Source of the DNA: Malaya genurostris
Taxonomy: Eukaryota > Arthropoda > Insecta > Diptera > Culicidae
DNA: 64,000 nucleotides
Direction of reading: 5' to 3'
Assembly (NCBI RefSeq): GCF_030247185.1
Contig: NC_080571.1
Coordinates: 31,685,253 to 31,749,252, forward strand
In this document: in pieces, positions 23,416 through 35,450 of the stretch
How the letters are laid out: each line of letters opens with the position of its first letter
Numbering within the stretch: the first letter of the stretch is position 1
Notes under the pieces: model-generated
What the model was told of the DNA's origin: nothing
Seen by the model: only the letters and a program-made list of their open reading frames with translations
Database searches by the model: none
Made by a program: the position numbers and the translations under genes

Positions 23416-24055
23416 ATAATTTTTGAGTTTGCGGGGGAGGGTTTGAACCCGGTAGTTTAAGAGCCTGAGGTTTTTTGTAACCCCATCGTTAACTGGTGAA
23501 CAGAGAGGCCAAGCGCTAAAAAAAATCTGGTCCTTTCGGAAGAAAGTCTGGCAAAATCTGGAATGATCTTTGTTAACAAAAAACTACAAGGATCAGCCCC
23601 AAGGGGTTGTTCGAGCCATTGATGTGGAACAAGGCGACCAAAATTTCGAATGATCTACAATAAAACAGTTCAATCAATCGTTACACTTTTGAGTCCGCAA
23701 TTGCACAAGAGTCGGCTTAGATTGATCTTGATTAGGAACCAACACCGGACATTGTTTTATAGCCGACGAAATTACACCAATATCCCAAATGTATGCAATT
23801 ATATCTTTTGCACAAGTATCAATATTTAAGCTTCTCTTCGTCATATCAATATTTATTTCAATATTTAAGCTTCTCTTCGTCAAGCTTGTGTTCAAGTTTT
23901 GTATGCAAGCAGTTATTTTTATAGCGTTTAAGTTTCTCTACCATTCTGCGATTTCGGTTGAAGCGATAAATTTGTTTTCATTATTAATCGAGTTCATCTT
24001 ATATAAAATAGAAAATAATCTTAAACACTCAAAATTTACCCTGGGGTAGTTGTCA
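23416..24055. other. unassigned AT-rich DNA, possible transcribed region of the promoter at 24056-24152
   Basis: On the minus strand this lies downstream of the TATA/Inr promoter. The first ATG on that strand (about 24000) gives only a 19-codon frame. A ~26-bp sequence ending AAGCTTCTCTTCGTCA is duplicated at about 23817-23842 and 23857-23882. A B-box-like word near 23433-23444 lacks a foldable tRNA around it. Confidence 0.4.
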
Positions 24056-24152
24056 AGTCCTACGCGTAGGACTGAAACGTTAGCTATAATTTTGCTTCTA
24101 TTTATAGATTTGCGTGCTTCCAACAGCTTCGCTTTAGCATCGATTGACCAAT
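24056..24152 (-). promoter_or_regulatory. orphan core promoter: CCAAT, TATA and Initiator
   Basis: On the minus strand GATTGGT (CCAAT complement at 24148-24152) is followed by TATAAATA (24106 down to 24099) and, with the A of the Initiator 33 bases after the first T, TTTCAGTC (predicted +1 at 24073). This spacing is what arthropod TATA/Inr (TCAGT) promoters use. Predicted bases +1 to +18 are the perfect palindrome AGTCCTACGCGTAGGACT (24056-24073). No convincing reading frame follows, so the transcribed product is unknown. Confidence 0.5.
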
Positions 24153-24659
24153 CAGAGCGATGCTTTCCCATTGATATATCGCTTACTCCTTCAAAACCGT
24201 CGTCTATGGCAGGGAAATCCGGTATGCCGGAGAGTTTTAGCAGACAAAATAGGACACTGCTCGCTACAAATCAAAATTTCAATCATTTATAATTGAAAAT
24301 ACGTGACTTAATACATTCAAGTCAAATCTTAGAAATATTTCCAATCAAATAATGGAATTATATTAATAATTGATACAAAATATACTGCGCTGTAAGTGTT
24401 TAAAACCTGACCACTTTCTACGTGTATTTTTCCTTGAGTTTCTGATTTGCACCCCTATATAGAAAATAAAGATGTGTTGCCCATCAAATCAGCAAGATTT
24501 CAAGTGTGCAATGGAACAATTCCATTTGAATCCATTTGATTTTCTACATCTCGTTTTCGATTCATTATTAAAAAAGGATCTCGTTCATAGCAACATGATG
24601 CCCTACCAAGATGTACAGCTTAAGTCAACTTAACTTGAGCGAAACTTTGTACTTACACT

Positions 24660-24812
24660 TTCGGGTAGGTAGCGTTTCGGGTAAGTCGAGATGCCTTTCA
24701 CGCAGCCCGCCTGGGTTCGATTCCTAACCCCGCACATAGGGTCAAAAAGTTTTTCTGGCCCGAAGAGGCGAAGGTTAAAACCCTTATAATCGAAACAAAA
24801 AAAATATTTTCG
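24660..24812 (+). repeat. Feilai-like tRNA-derived SINE, copy 1
   Basis: tRNA-like head with an A-box-like TAGCGTTTCGGGTAAG (about 24670-24685) and a perfect B box GGTTCGATTCC (24714-24724). The body has TTTTTCTGGCCCGAAGAGGC and ends in AATCGAAAC plus an A-rich tail. Same family as 43163-43278 and 53782-53942 (both minus). Target duplication not found. Confidence 0.7.
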
Positions 24813-25600
24813 TTTTCTGCTCAATTGACGGTTCTAAACCATTTATTTCGAGTTTATTCAAATAGAAAACTATTAATAACGAAAACTGATATTTCATGTA
24901 CAGATAATTTGAAATTCAGGTGAAATCTTCAAAATTTGACAAAAGATCCGGTTTGTGGAGCGTCTGTCGAAATGAGAAATATCTGAAACATTGGCAACTC
25001 TGCCGGTGAACCAAAACTATAGCGAATTGCAATGCAGTGAACACGCATACAACCGAACAGATATTTGGCGCTGCAGACCGACCAGATAACTACTCGGCCA
25101 GACGGATTTGAACCTTTTTTATTGCCAATATTTTGTCGCATCCATTTTTAAGCGTACATTATTGAAGTAATGCTTTCAAATCAAATTCAATTTGGCAAAT
25201 CCATCAACAAATCACCGAAGTCATGTCCGTACCCAGGATGTCGTTTCGGGAGGGGCCCAAAGATAAAAAATAATGTTACTGAAGATTGCTGATGTACCTG
25301 ATTCTCGAATATGGGTGTTTTTAATAGACACTTTAAACTTTTCCACTAGAATTGTTATTGTATTACATTTTATACGTTTACCATCTTCTTATTTCTGTAA
25401 CACATGTCTGAAACCTTCTAAATAATTATATATTTGTTTTAGATTTCGGGAGGGGCCAGGGCCCCTCGGGCTCCTCTCTGGGTACGTGACTGATCGAAGT
25501 AGTTCTAAATTAGCCTGCTAGCTTCCGTAGAATGAACAGCTGATAGGTATTCAATATACTAAAGCGAACACGGTGTGTAGCAGACAGAAAATGACATCCA
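24813..25600. other. unassigned AT-rich DNA
   Basis: Contains two copies of TTTCGGGAGGGGCC(C/A) at about 25244 and 25445. No gene or complete element recognised. Confidence 0.4.
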
Positions 25601-25601
25601 C

Positions 25602-25612
25602 ACATACACACA

Positions 25613-25681
<69 letters not shown>

Positions 25682-25695
25682 ACATACACACAAAC
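25602..25695. repeat. (CA)n microsatellite
   Basis: About 45 CA units with a few ACAA/ACAT interruptions at both ends. The long frames across it (Thr-His and Cys-Val repeats) are artefacts. Confidence 0.95.
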
Positions 25696-25822
25696 ACAAC
25701 AATCAAACGAGCGAATGTATATAGCTCCGTTTATGTCATCCATTCACTAGACAAGCTTCGTGTTTTATTCGCAGATAGCAAGCGACTGAAAGTGAAAACT
25801 ATAAAATGCGCATATATTGTTA

Positions 25823-25981
25823 TGCCGTTTTTCATTGAAAAACACTGGTGTCGTGGATTGCTCTGGTTTTGCACTTTCGAGGAGAAATGCAATATTTTGA
25901 CAGTGGTTCATTGCCATTTCTGCAAGAAAGTGCAAAAGCAGAGCAATCCATGCCACCAGTGTTTTTCAATGAAAAACGCCA
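25823..25981. mobile_element. PIF/Harbinger-like MITE (family 1, copy 2), palindromic
   Basis: 159 bp flanked by TTA at 25820-25822 and 25982-25984. Arms of about 55 bp start TGCCGTTTTTCATTGAAAAA and contain CACTGGTG..GGATTGCTCTG. The frame of 176 codons that runs through it starts in the CA repeat and is not supported. Confidence 0.8.
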
Positions 25982-25984
25982 TTA

Positions 25985-27615
25985 GATTCCTCTGTGTTCG
26001 AAGATTCATAGTAAAGAGAGCGATGAGGTATTTTTTATGCATGACGCGAAGCCTCCCTATGTCGTACTACCGAACTGCAACTGAAATGAAATTCGAGGTG
26101 TAGAGCAACGGTCAAAACCGTTGGCATGCTGTGATTGACTCGTGAAAACATAGGTCGATTCGAACCTATTTTTCACTAGTATGCTACTGAAATACTGAAA
26201 CGACGTTGCCATACATGTTTAAGTTAAATGTTTCTGAATGGATTACATCAATCCATCAACAAATGACAAAAATACGATACGCGGCTATTCTTGAAACTTT
26301 TAATTGATACCCCGATAGATTGTTGAATCACTCTCAACGATTGCGTTTGTCCACTATCTTTGTCCAGCAAAGGTGTTAATTTTTCACCTTGGACTTTTTT
26401 TACTGATGAGGAGTGTTACTACCGTTCTGCATTTATATGCCCACGCCATCATCTAGTTGAAATCCCTTAAAAATTTATTTGTACATCTAACAAATAAAGG
26501 CTTGAATCAAGAATCAATACTTATTCGGAGATTATTTGCGAATCACTTCAACCTCCATCGAAAACCTGTCAAAAAAAAAAGAATAGAAATCGATCGAGCA
26601 CGAGCTTCCGTTTTCGTTTGCTGGTTGGAAAAGTAACACAATCGGAGCCCGAACGATTTGTTACCACTTTCAATTTCCATTGCACCCTTCCCGAGTGGTG
26701 ACAGGCGACTGAAAGCCCCGGAAAGTTCACTTTGTCAACCCGGGCAAAGTAAGAAGAAAAAAAAAAGACCAGACAGTTTTCCGAATGGTAAGCGCGAATA
26801 ATGACCCGAATCCCGACTAACGATACGCACCGTAACCGACGGCGACGTTTGGTGAAACGGTTAGAATATTCCGTATCACACCTTCTCCTTCCAAAGATGA
26901 TGATGGAAGCTGATGATAAATTCGGAAGCTTCCGAAGCACAATGATAGGTGCTATTTCTTCCTCCCGCTGTGTGTCAGCTGTTTTGCGCAAGCCGTTTTC
27001 CCTTGACGGTCGGATTTGTTTTGCGGCTGGTGCCAAAAATGGTAAATGATTTTGCGTTTCATGGTCCGTCTCAGGCTCCGACGGGAACAAACAGTGGTGG
27101 AAATCTCCTAGGTATTACAATTTGGCAAATGTGAGGAAAAAAACAGAAAGACAATTCTGTATTGTTACGTGACCAAGTAAAAATTATACGGCTTTTGTGG
27201 CCAGACCACCTCACGGCGAACAGCCAGGACAACCAAGCCCGAACTCCCACCGGTCGAAGATTGATGATTTTCTCTGGCCACCATCTGCCTATGAACTACT
27301 ATACGCTTTATCAAGCTATTCAGGCTGCTATTCAATAAAGGGGGGGGGGGGGGGGGGGGTTCTGAGTGCGGAGGAGAGAAATGTTTTTTTTTTCAACATC
27401 CTTTAATTCTGCAGAGCGGTAGTTCGAAATTGAGATAAATCATTTTCACCACCCAAATTTCCTGTACTGCTCATACTTGTATACTAGTTTCAGATTTGAA
27501 ATCGCCATGCAAAGAAAAAAGAAAATAATATCAATAGAATCAAATCACGGTTTTCCCGATACTAGAATGATAGGTGCTCTTGTCCTAGGATTTGTAATAC
27601 TATTGCACTAAACAC
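25985..27615. other. unassigned DNA, partly unique-looking
   Basis: 26.6-27.2 kb is less AT-rich with overlapping frames of 82 (+) and 173 (-) codons. Neither has a domain, and the minus frame is full of low-complexity Arg/Phe stretches, so no gene is called. Confidence 0.45.
27340..27359 (+). repeat. G20 homopolymer
   Basis: Twenty consecutive G directly after TTCAATAAA. It is a potential G-quadruplex former, unusual in this AT-rich context. Homopolymer length may be affected by sequencing. Confidence 0.85.
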
Positions 27616-27618
27616 TTA

Positions 27619-27891
27619 TGTCGTTTTCGTTTTTAAATTGCACTACACTGGTGTAGCGAAAGCTGCACTGAAACTGTTCGTTTTTACGAATTGCACTACA
27701 CCAGTGCTACACTTTTCCTACACCGATACCACTGGTGTAGCACTCATCAAAAGTTTGGTGTAGCTCTGTGCGATGGAATCGTTTATTGTAGTCAATGGTT
27801 ACTGTTTATGTTTTCGTCATTTTTTGTTCGTTTATTCATGCCTCAGTGTAGCACTGCACCGGTGTAGTGCAAATTAAAAACGAAAACGCCA
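27619..27891. mobile_element. PIF/Harbinger-like MITE (family 1, copy 3)
   Basis: 273 bp flanked by TTA at 27616-27618 and 27892-27894. Ends TGTCGTTTTCGTTTTTAAAT and complement, with subterminal GCACTACACYGGTGTAG repeated several times inside in both orientations. Confidence 0.82.
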
Positions 27892-27894
27892 TTA

Positions 27895-29052
27895 AATTGC
27901 ATAACAAACACTTCTTCTGGAATAAAACATTGCACTTTTTTTTTTGTTATTGCTTATCGATCCCATCTTAGTATGCGTTGCTTTACTTGTCCGATTTTTC
28001 ACTAATATGAATGCATTTGTTTTCTCTAAATAATTGAACTCGTTGAATCGCGTCCACTATCGATGCAATAAAATTTTATGGTGGCAACTGATCTAGGTCA
28101 AGGTGATGGCCGATTATAACCGGGTAAGCACATAAAAGTATCCCCAAATAGAAATTCAATTGATACACGGAAAAACCGAAATCAGCATTTTGGCGAAAAA
28201 ATTAGTTGATTTTCTGATTTTAGTTAGTTATTTTATGAGACAAATCAAAAAATCTTACTTTTGCAAATTTAGATTTTTTAATTCTCATTCCCTTAAGAAT
28301 AATAAAATATTTGTTGAAATTGCTATTTTTTTAGTTGAATTCACAAATTAAACGTGCTGTCGCACGCGCACAAATTCTGAATAAATACACTTTCCACTAA
28401 GAGTTTACGTCATTTTTACATATCGGTTTAGAAATTTGAATATGGATATATCGTAACACATGCGAAAAACATCAAAACAATTTGCAAGCAGTTTCAACAA
28501 GACTTTCTATTTTAGCTTTTTATAGGATTGTTTTGCTTTGACACTTCTCATGAGTTTTTGGCTAATAAACTTGTTAATAAAACCCATTTCATTTTTGTTT
28601 TCTTTGTACTGTCCTTCAATAATGATGGTAATAGATAAATAGAATCGAAATTTCTGATTTTAATAACAAAATTAGTTGTCAATGAGAAGTTCGTGTTGGA
28701 TTGAAATATTGCTGGTTTGTGTCGAGGATATTCGCCAACTAAACACATTCTCTAAAAATAAGAGTTTGTTTCAGCAAAGTAAATTCTGAATTTCAATTAA
28801 TTTCATAGTTATTTTGGAAATTTTGTTGTTAAAATCAACTAATTCAAAAACAGTAGAACGAATTGTGCGGAGCTAATTTCAATCCTTCCGTGTATAAGCT
28901 GTTTGTGAGGGTTTGTATTGGTAATGATTTTCCCAAAACTTTAACCCTGTAACTGCCATATTTGTGGAGTAAGGGTTTCTGATTCTGATTTTCATTTTAT
29001 TAAAATTTTTCAAAAACCTTTAGCAAAAATATTGAAAAAGTAAAACATTTCT
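27895..29052. other. unassigned AT-rich DNA
   Basis: Nothing recognised; unusually AT-rich with no frame above about 70 codons. Confidence 0.45.
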
Positions 29053-30070
29053 TAATCCACCTAGTGGTGTGATAAAGCCTTTCTCTTTCTTCTGAACAGT
29101 CTTATGATTTTTTAAATCTTTTTATAAAATAATTTCTGACACTAATTTGGGCTCATTTTTAACACCAATTAATTCAAATCGATTCGAGTAGTTCACGAAA
29201 ACATGCTTCAGTGTTTATGTCACATACTCGGTATCATTTCTTAAACTAAGCGCTTGACATTTGCATAATCCAAATCACCAAATTTCCTTTGCATCTTAAA
29301 AAATCACCAAATTTCCGAAATCGAAAAAAAATTTCGATGCCAAAAGTCGACTTTCTGAGACTAAAATTTCCCAGAAAGTTGATTTTTTTCAAAAAAAATA
29401 AAAATAAAGTAATATTTTTTTCTATTTCGGAAATCTCATGCACTTCCCCTATGGTTATTTTCCAAGATCGAAAATTTTCAAACCTTAACCGCCTGGCAGC
29501 AACCATATCCGATTTATGGGGACTTTCTTCGAGATGCTTAAACTTTTGAGCACGCTTTACGATGTTAGAGGTGATCCCAAAATATTGGCACCCTTATATA
29601 CAAGAGCGGTGAAAAACAGCGTGTTTTGTCGGTTACGTCACTTATACCATCATATCTCCGGAACCAGAAGTCGCAGTCATTTGATCTTCAAACTGGATCA
29701 ATGGTCTAATAGTACCTTTCAGACGAATCTATGTTTGTTAAAATCGGTTCAGCCATTTTCGAGAAACTTGCGTGGTAAAAAACAACGCGTTTTGTCGGTG
29801 ACGTCACTTATATTATCATATCTCCGGAACCAGAAGTCCTAGCCATTTGATCTTCGAACTTGATCAATGGCCCAATAGTAGCCTAAGCTTGTAGAAATCG
29901 GTTCAGCAATTTCCGAGAAACTTGAGCGGTAATACTATCTTCGAAAAGTACACACACATACACACAGACATTTTCCGATCTCGTCAAACTGAGTCGAATG
30001 TTATATAACACTATGGGTCTCTGAGGCTCCGTTCGAAAGTACGTTTTTTTTCAAGCAATTCCAATACCTT
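29053..30070. repeat. dispersed 'CCGGTTCCGGAA' repeat, copy D, with left terminus
   Basis: Begins TAATCCACCTAGTGGTGTGA, the same terminus as 58713-59368. Two tandem monomers near 29640-29940 share ATATCTCCGGAACCAGAAGT and AAATCGGTTCAGCMATTTYC, then a CA-rich stretch (ACACACATACACACAGACAT) and CTGAGTCGAATGTTATATAA. No coding capacity. Confidence 0.75.
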
Positions 30071-31100
30071 TCCACACAAAAAAGCAAAAATCAGACATAC
30101 TTTTGATTTGTTTCAGAATTTTTCAAAATGTATTTCATGTAAGAAAAAGTGATCAAAATTGTCGAATAATTTGTATTGGTACTTACAATTTCGGTGCCTC
30201 TAGATTTTACATCAAAAATAAATCATTCACGAGTACTTTTCGTTGTATTATTATAAGATTTTAATAAATGTGGACGGATATAAAATCAGGCTTTAAAAAA
30301 ATAATTCAATCAAAAAACCATGCGTCTCCATCAAATTATCATCAGATGGAGACGCATGGTGTTTAGCTCTGAAATCATACATCACTCGTCTTCAGAACTA
30401 GATACCATGTGTTTCCATCTACAACTTCAGTTCAGTGTGCATCGTTCTCAGGGAAGGATAAAGGATAATGAGGGGAGGAAATGTCGATGCTTGACCAACT
30501 TTACGGAAGGACAACGACTCATCATTCTTTTCCATAGGTGTCTCGGAGTTGGAGATATGGCTAGATATGAAGTCTAGGATTCACTCTAAGTTAGCAATAC
30601 GACCATGGAATAAGTTAAAAAAGGGGCAGATCACTTTAAAAATGCACATTTATTTTGGTACATTGATCTACTAATAAATCATCCTTTTCAAGTAAAAAAT
30701 CTCAATAGTTCTTTGTAAAATGCTTTGGATTTTGAAAAGAACCGAAGGCTACCATTTCTCCAACTTTCAGCGCAGTTGATAATTATTTCCAGGAGCAAAA
30801 TTTCGAACAAATCGGTCGCCTGTCGAACGGCGAACGGTGCACAAAGTGAATCTGTGACTTGCTTGTGTACTCTTCTCTACAGCGCTAATGTTCCGCACCG
30901 AATCGTGGTACCCTTAAAGTTGTGCGTTGTATGTATTAGTGACGACACTTATTCTGATTGGAAATCACTCAAATTATTGTATATAAGGAAAACCAAGTAT
31001 CTCTTTGCTTGATTCTATGTGGAGACACTGAAAATGGTTAGGAACTAAATGATTTGACTGTAATTGCGGATTATAAAACCTATCATTTATGTCCCCTAGA
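30071..31100. other. unassigned AT-rich DNA with a perfect short hairpin
   Basis: Mostly featureless. 30317-30360 is a 16-bp perfect stem (ACCATGCGTCTCCATC / GATGGAGACGCATGGT) with a 12-base loop. Confidence 0.45.
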
Positions 31101-31910
31101 ACTGTCGATTTGTATATGTATTCTCTTCGTTAGGTTCATACTTTGATGAATTTTCCGCACTTGTTTGAAGCGAAAGCCGCACTGCGAACAGAGCGAACGA
31201 TGGACATAGCAGATCAAAATTTCAAAATCGTTCGTTTTTTTCCTGGCGCGGAAGGCTTCGCTTTTCCTGTCCGTCCTGTAGCAGAACTGCACACAGTGCG
31301 GATCAATTCAATACTGAAATAAACTTTGTGAAGAGTATTCATTCTACGTGATTTTATTTGCACATTTTCCAAAAAAAAGTGGTTCTTTTCATTTTTCGAG
31401 CCGAATAAATGTATTTTTCCTGTTGCCGTTCACATTTCGGAAAATTTTACTTGCACGCAAACGACCAGCAGCTGAATGATGTAATCGCGGAATTTATTTC
31501 AGGCTTTCAGAAGGTGGTATTTCCTACGATATTGAACGCTGTTCGGAGCATTTTTCTCGAATGCGCTGCAACCAAATGCTGGCTTTTTTGCACTCGTTTG
31601 GTGCAAATTTCGCACAAAGCGAAAAGTGCACAATGCATCGCATTACTTTGTGCACTTTTAGCTTTGTGCGAAATTCTAGATTATTTTAGATTAGCACTAA
31701 ACTGATGATTTTTACATTGGATTGGCAATAAAAGTAATCTTAATAGTTCTTTAGATAATATTTAGGGCCATCGGAACGGTTCGTTGTTTACTTTTCGTTT
31801 TCGTAAACAGGCAGCAGCTGGATGACGCAATCGTTCTTGTTTGAAGCGAAACTCACACTGCGAACGTCGAACAATAGATATGCTCAAAGAAGAACTAGTT
31901 GTTGTTTTTC
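31100..31910. repeat. cluster of dispersed 'AGTTCTTTAG' repeats
   Basis: Several overlapping copies of one family: GAAGCGAAAGCCGCACTGCGAAC at about 31170, GCAAACGACCAGCAGCTGAATGA at about 31455 and GAAGCGAAACTCACACTGCG at about 31845, with the body collinear to 20436-20790. Possibly two elements inserted head to tail. Confidence 0.55.
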
Positions 31911-34157
31911 TGCGTTTAGACTTGAGGAACGGAATCTCACATTCGCCATTGACTGAAGCATCAGTTGAATAATGCCGGATGTAGTTTTATTGTCTTGATG
32001 CAGATGGCAGCCTGGGCAATCGAGGTGGCTCCGTTCAAGGATTATCATTTACGGAAGCTAGCAAACCTCCAGCAGGGTCTATTTAAAGATTCGGTTGATT
32101 TAGATGTTTCGTGTTTAAATCTATTTTTTCACTATTTAAACAATGTTTACTCAATGAACGTGATATTAACAACAATCTTACACCTTTTTTCAATCGTTTC
32201 TTGAAAGAATTGGAGAAAATACTCAAACAGGGAAGAAGTTTTTAAGAAATCATATTGTTACACTTTCGTGTTGTCAAATTCTGAAAATACACCCAGGTGA
32301 GCATAGTAAAGAGTCTACGCCAAAAAAAGTCCTACGCCAAAAATGTAATGTAAAACAATCTGATTGACTACACCATTCCTTTCACATCTCAATTCAAAAT
32401 TCCAATTATGGTAGTCCAATTTCGATTATTACTAGTTCCATGTAATCACAAATTTGACACACTGGAGATCGATAATAATGAATAGACTTCATGAGCCAGT
32501 CTAAATGAATACAAAATAGAATTTGCCATTTTTCCTTCGAACACACGTCCCCCCACGCAATTTAAAATAAATTCGCCTCTGCTTAGCATAAAAACTAATT
32601 AACGAAAAATATTGACGGGAACGTAAGTTTTTCATGTCCGACCCGCACGCCTACTGCGATGTGTGTTTTAAAAATCGCATTCAATTTATTGTGTATAAAA
32701 ACGCTTAAGAAATCGCACAGTGGGGCAAAATGGATAAAAACGCAACGATTTTTTTTGAGACATGGTACAGCACTTTTTTGATGTAAACTGGCCAGTAAAA
32801 TCGATTCTACGTATTTAGTAGGACCGCACGAAACGCTATTATGTTCAATTTATCCCAAGTTGCCTTTTTGTACTGCATTGTATTCAAGCTTAACTAAATG
32901 ATATAAAACAGAAGTACTTGCAGAAAAGTGAATGGAGTGTTTCTGGTGTAAAAAAGTGTAACAAAACGATGACAGCAGCAAACTCGTTGTACCGCTTTAC
33001 CCATTTCTTTTCTAGTTATAATATTCAGTTGAAATATGGTCTTCAACTCAAAAGCAGATCCAATACGATCTATCAATATTAGTTCACATTACGTAAAATT
33101 TTTTTGTGGTCCAATTAAACACAATGGGAATGACAGTTTACCTCGTTTTACCTCAATTTATTTCATAAAGCGTATCATTGGTTAAAATTTCTTTCGCATC
33201 TCGAAAGGAGCCTAAATGCAATTAATTTTAATTGATTGATACTAGGAAGAAAGAGGATTTGGATCACTGAAGTTTTTCTACGAAATATGGACCAATATTG
33301 AAAGGCCATATTGGATCTGATTCGGGATTGTAAATCTGAATTCAACATAAATTTAAATTTTGTTGGGAAAATTGGAGTAAAACGATGCAGCACGATTCAT
33401 GCGATCATGGCATACTATTTTTGAAAGTTATCAGCGAAACATAGAACTGTCTTGTTTAACATAATTGGTATGGCTATCGCACACGTGTTTTGATCAGACT
33501 TTTACTGGATAATTGTAGTGTTTGGAAAATTGATCATTTTATTTGGTAAGAGATAGCATAAGCGTTTCCTTAACCTAACTTTTTTTTCTAGAAGATTTGT
33601 TTTCACATGTAAGCACAAATTTTCGTAGACCAGGCCGAATTGAAATCCAAAACACAAATTCTAGTAATCAAAATAAATTCCTTGAAACACAAACAACTGC
33701 TCCCAGTGGCAGACAATTGGGTTCTATGTTACAGAAATGCATGGAATATATTCGTTTTGATCAGACGCGTACATAATGTTTAATTTCCATACGCATGGAA
33801 AAATGTATTTAATTACTTGAAAATTTATTGGATAAAGTCGTTTGCTAAAAATTGTTTATTTTATAATTGTCTTAAATATGACGAATTTCGCGTTAAATCA
33901 TATTCGCAGGTGGCAAAATTTTCTCAGATTTTAATGAAACTTTCTGGACTTTGTAGTCTTTATCTAAAAATGTCACATTGCATACTTTGTTTTTCTAAAA
34001 TTGATTCAGACTGTCTTTTAAAAAGGACTAAACTGCTTTAACCATTTTTATTCAAACTGTTAACAAAAAATAACAAAGCCTACAAAGTAGTATTATACTA
34101 TTGATTTTCACAAAAGCAGTCAATTTTTCCAATAAAAATACGGAAAAACTTCCTTTC
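31911..34157. other. unassigned AT-rich DNA
   Basis: No gene, transposase motif or long repeat recognised. TACGCCAAAAA occurs twice at about 32318-32345. Confidence 0.45.
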
Positions 34158-35450
34158 TATCAGGTGTACAACTTTGCTTCCGTCGTTTTTTTTTTTTCAA
34201 AATTAAAAGCTTTATTGCGAAAAAATGCTTACCGATGTATTATTCAAAGTATTGTCCGTCGCTAGCGACAATTTTCTCCCATCTTTCCGACAATTTTCGG
34301 ATCACGGCACGAAAAAAGGAGTCCTCTTTTGACGCTATGCATGAAGCCATCCATTTTTCCAACTCTTCGAAGGATTCAAAATGTTGATCTGTCAGGCCGT
34401 GTGCCATCGAACGGAATAGGTGGAAGTCAGAAGGGGCGAAATCTGGGGAATACTGCTGGTGGGGCAAGACTTCCCATTTCGGCGTTTCCAGGTACTTTTT
34501 GACCACTTTTGCGACGTGAGGCCGAGCATTGTCGTTTTGTAGGATGACTTTGTCATGTCGCTCTTGATATTGAAGCCGCTTTTCTTTTAGCGCGCGACTA
34601 AGGCGCATCAGTTGCGTTCGGTAGCGATCTCCTGTGATGGTTTCACCCGGTTTTAAGAGCTCGTAGTAAATCACACCGAGCTGATCCCACCAAATACGAA
34701 TCATAACCTTGGCGCCGTGAATATTCGGTTTTGCCTTCGACGAAGTAGAATGCCCGGGCTTTCCGCATGATTTTCTGCGTTTAGGATTATCGTATCGAAC
34801 TAAATTTCCGACACCGGTTACGATTAGATGTAAAAACCCCTTACGATTTTGTCTTTGAAGCAGTTGCTCACATACAAATAGACGGCGCTCGATGTCCCTC
34901 GGTTTCAACTCGTACGGCACCAAGTTTCCTTCTTTCTGAATCATGCCCAGGGACTTGAGACGTTTTGAAATGGCTTGCTGACTCACTCCAAACGATTCGG
35001 CAAGCTCTTCTTGGGTTTGGCACGAATCTTCATCAAGCAATGCTTCTAGTTGTTCATCTTTGAAGGTTTTTTCTCTTCCACCACCATGTTTGTCTTCGAC
35101 ATCGAAATCACCATTTTTAAAACGTTGAAACCACACCCGACACGTTATTTTACTCAGAGCAGCATCACCGTAAGTTTCTGAGAGTATTCGATGCGCTTCA
35201 GCTGCATTTTTTTTTAATTGTAACAGAAAAGTTAAACTTCCCGCAAATAACGAGAATTGGCCACATAAACAGACATTTTCGAGCGTGAATAATACGAAAA
35301 CAAGAACAAATGTCACTGAAACGGCGATGACAACTCGTTAGCCACTGTACACAATCACTTTAAGGGCATTATCATCTATGTATTTTGACCAGCCTCAGCC
35401 GGTACAGCCACCTATCGGAAAACGGCGGAGGCAAAGTTGTACACCTGATA
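34158..35450 (-). mobile_element. full-length mariner (DD34D), copy 1
   Basis: 1293 bp with inverted repeats TATCAGGTGTACAACTTTGC at both ends and TA flanks. The transposase is on the minus strand. A second, broken copy of the same family lies at 43917-45955. Confidence 0.92.
34240..35276 (-). pseudogene. mariner DD34D transposase, long frame with lost catalytic residue
   Basis: A frame of more than 340 codons is open from about 35316 to the stop at 34240. Family N-terminus probably starts at the ATG at 35276 (MSVYVANSRYLREV) in another frame, so a small indel near the A-run at 35208-35216 separates it from the main frame. The main frame contains KKNAAEAHRILSETYG and CRVWFQRFKNGDFDVEDK (first HTH), QTQEELAESFGVSQQAISKR (second HTH), then IVTGVGNLVRYDNPKRRKS. 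Mariners have Asp-Glu-Lys here (IVTGDEK), so the first catalytic Asp is gone. The second Asp (LQNDNARPH) and, 34 residues later, the third (SPDFAPSDFHLF) are intact. C-terminus RWEKIVASDGQYFE is as in the Mos1 group. Probably inactive despite the long frame. Confidence 0.88.

Noticed and set aside
23433..23500. tRNA-like GGGTTCAAACCC on the minus strand
   Set aside because: T stem has only three pairs and the acceptor arm does not close.
25573..26103. 176-codon plus-strand frame and 77-codon minus frame
   Set aside because: They start in the CA microsatellite and run through a palindromic MITE; no domain, no codon signal.
26569..27090. 173-codon minus-strand frame
   Set aside because: No recognisable domain, runs of Arg and Phe, and an overlapping frame on the other strand; treated as chance in a less AT-rich patch.
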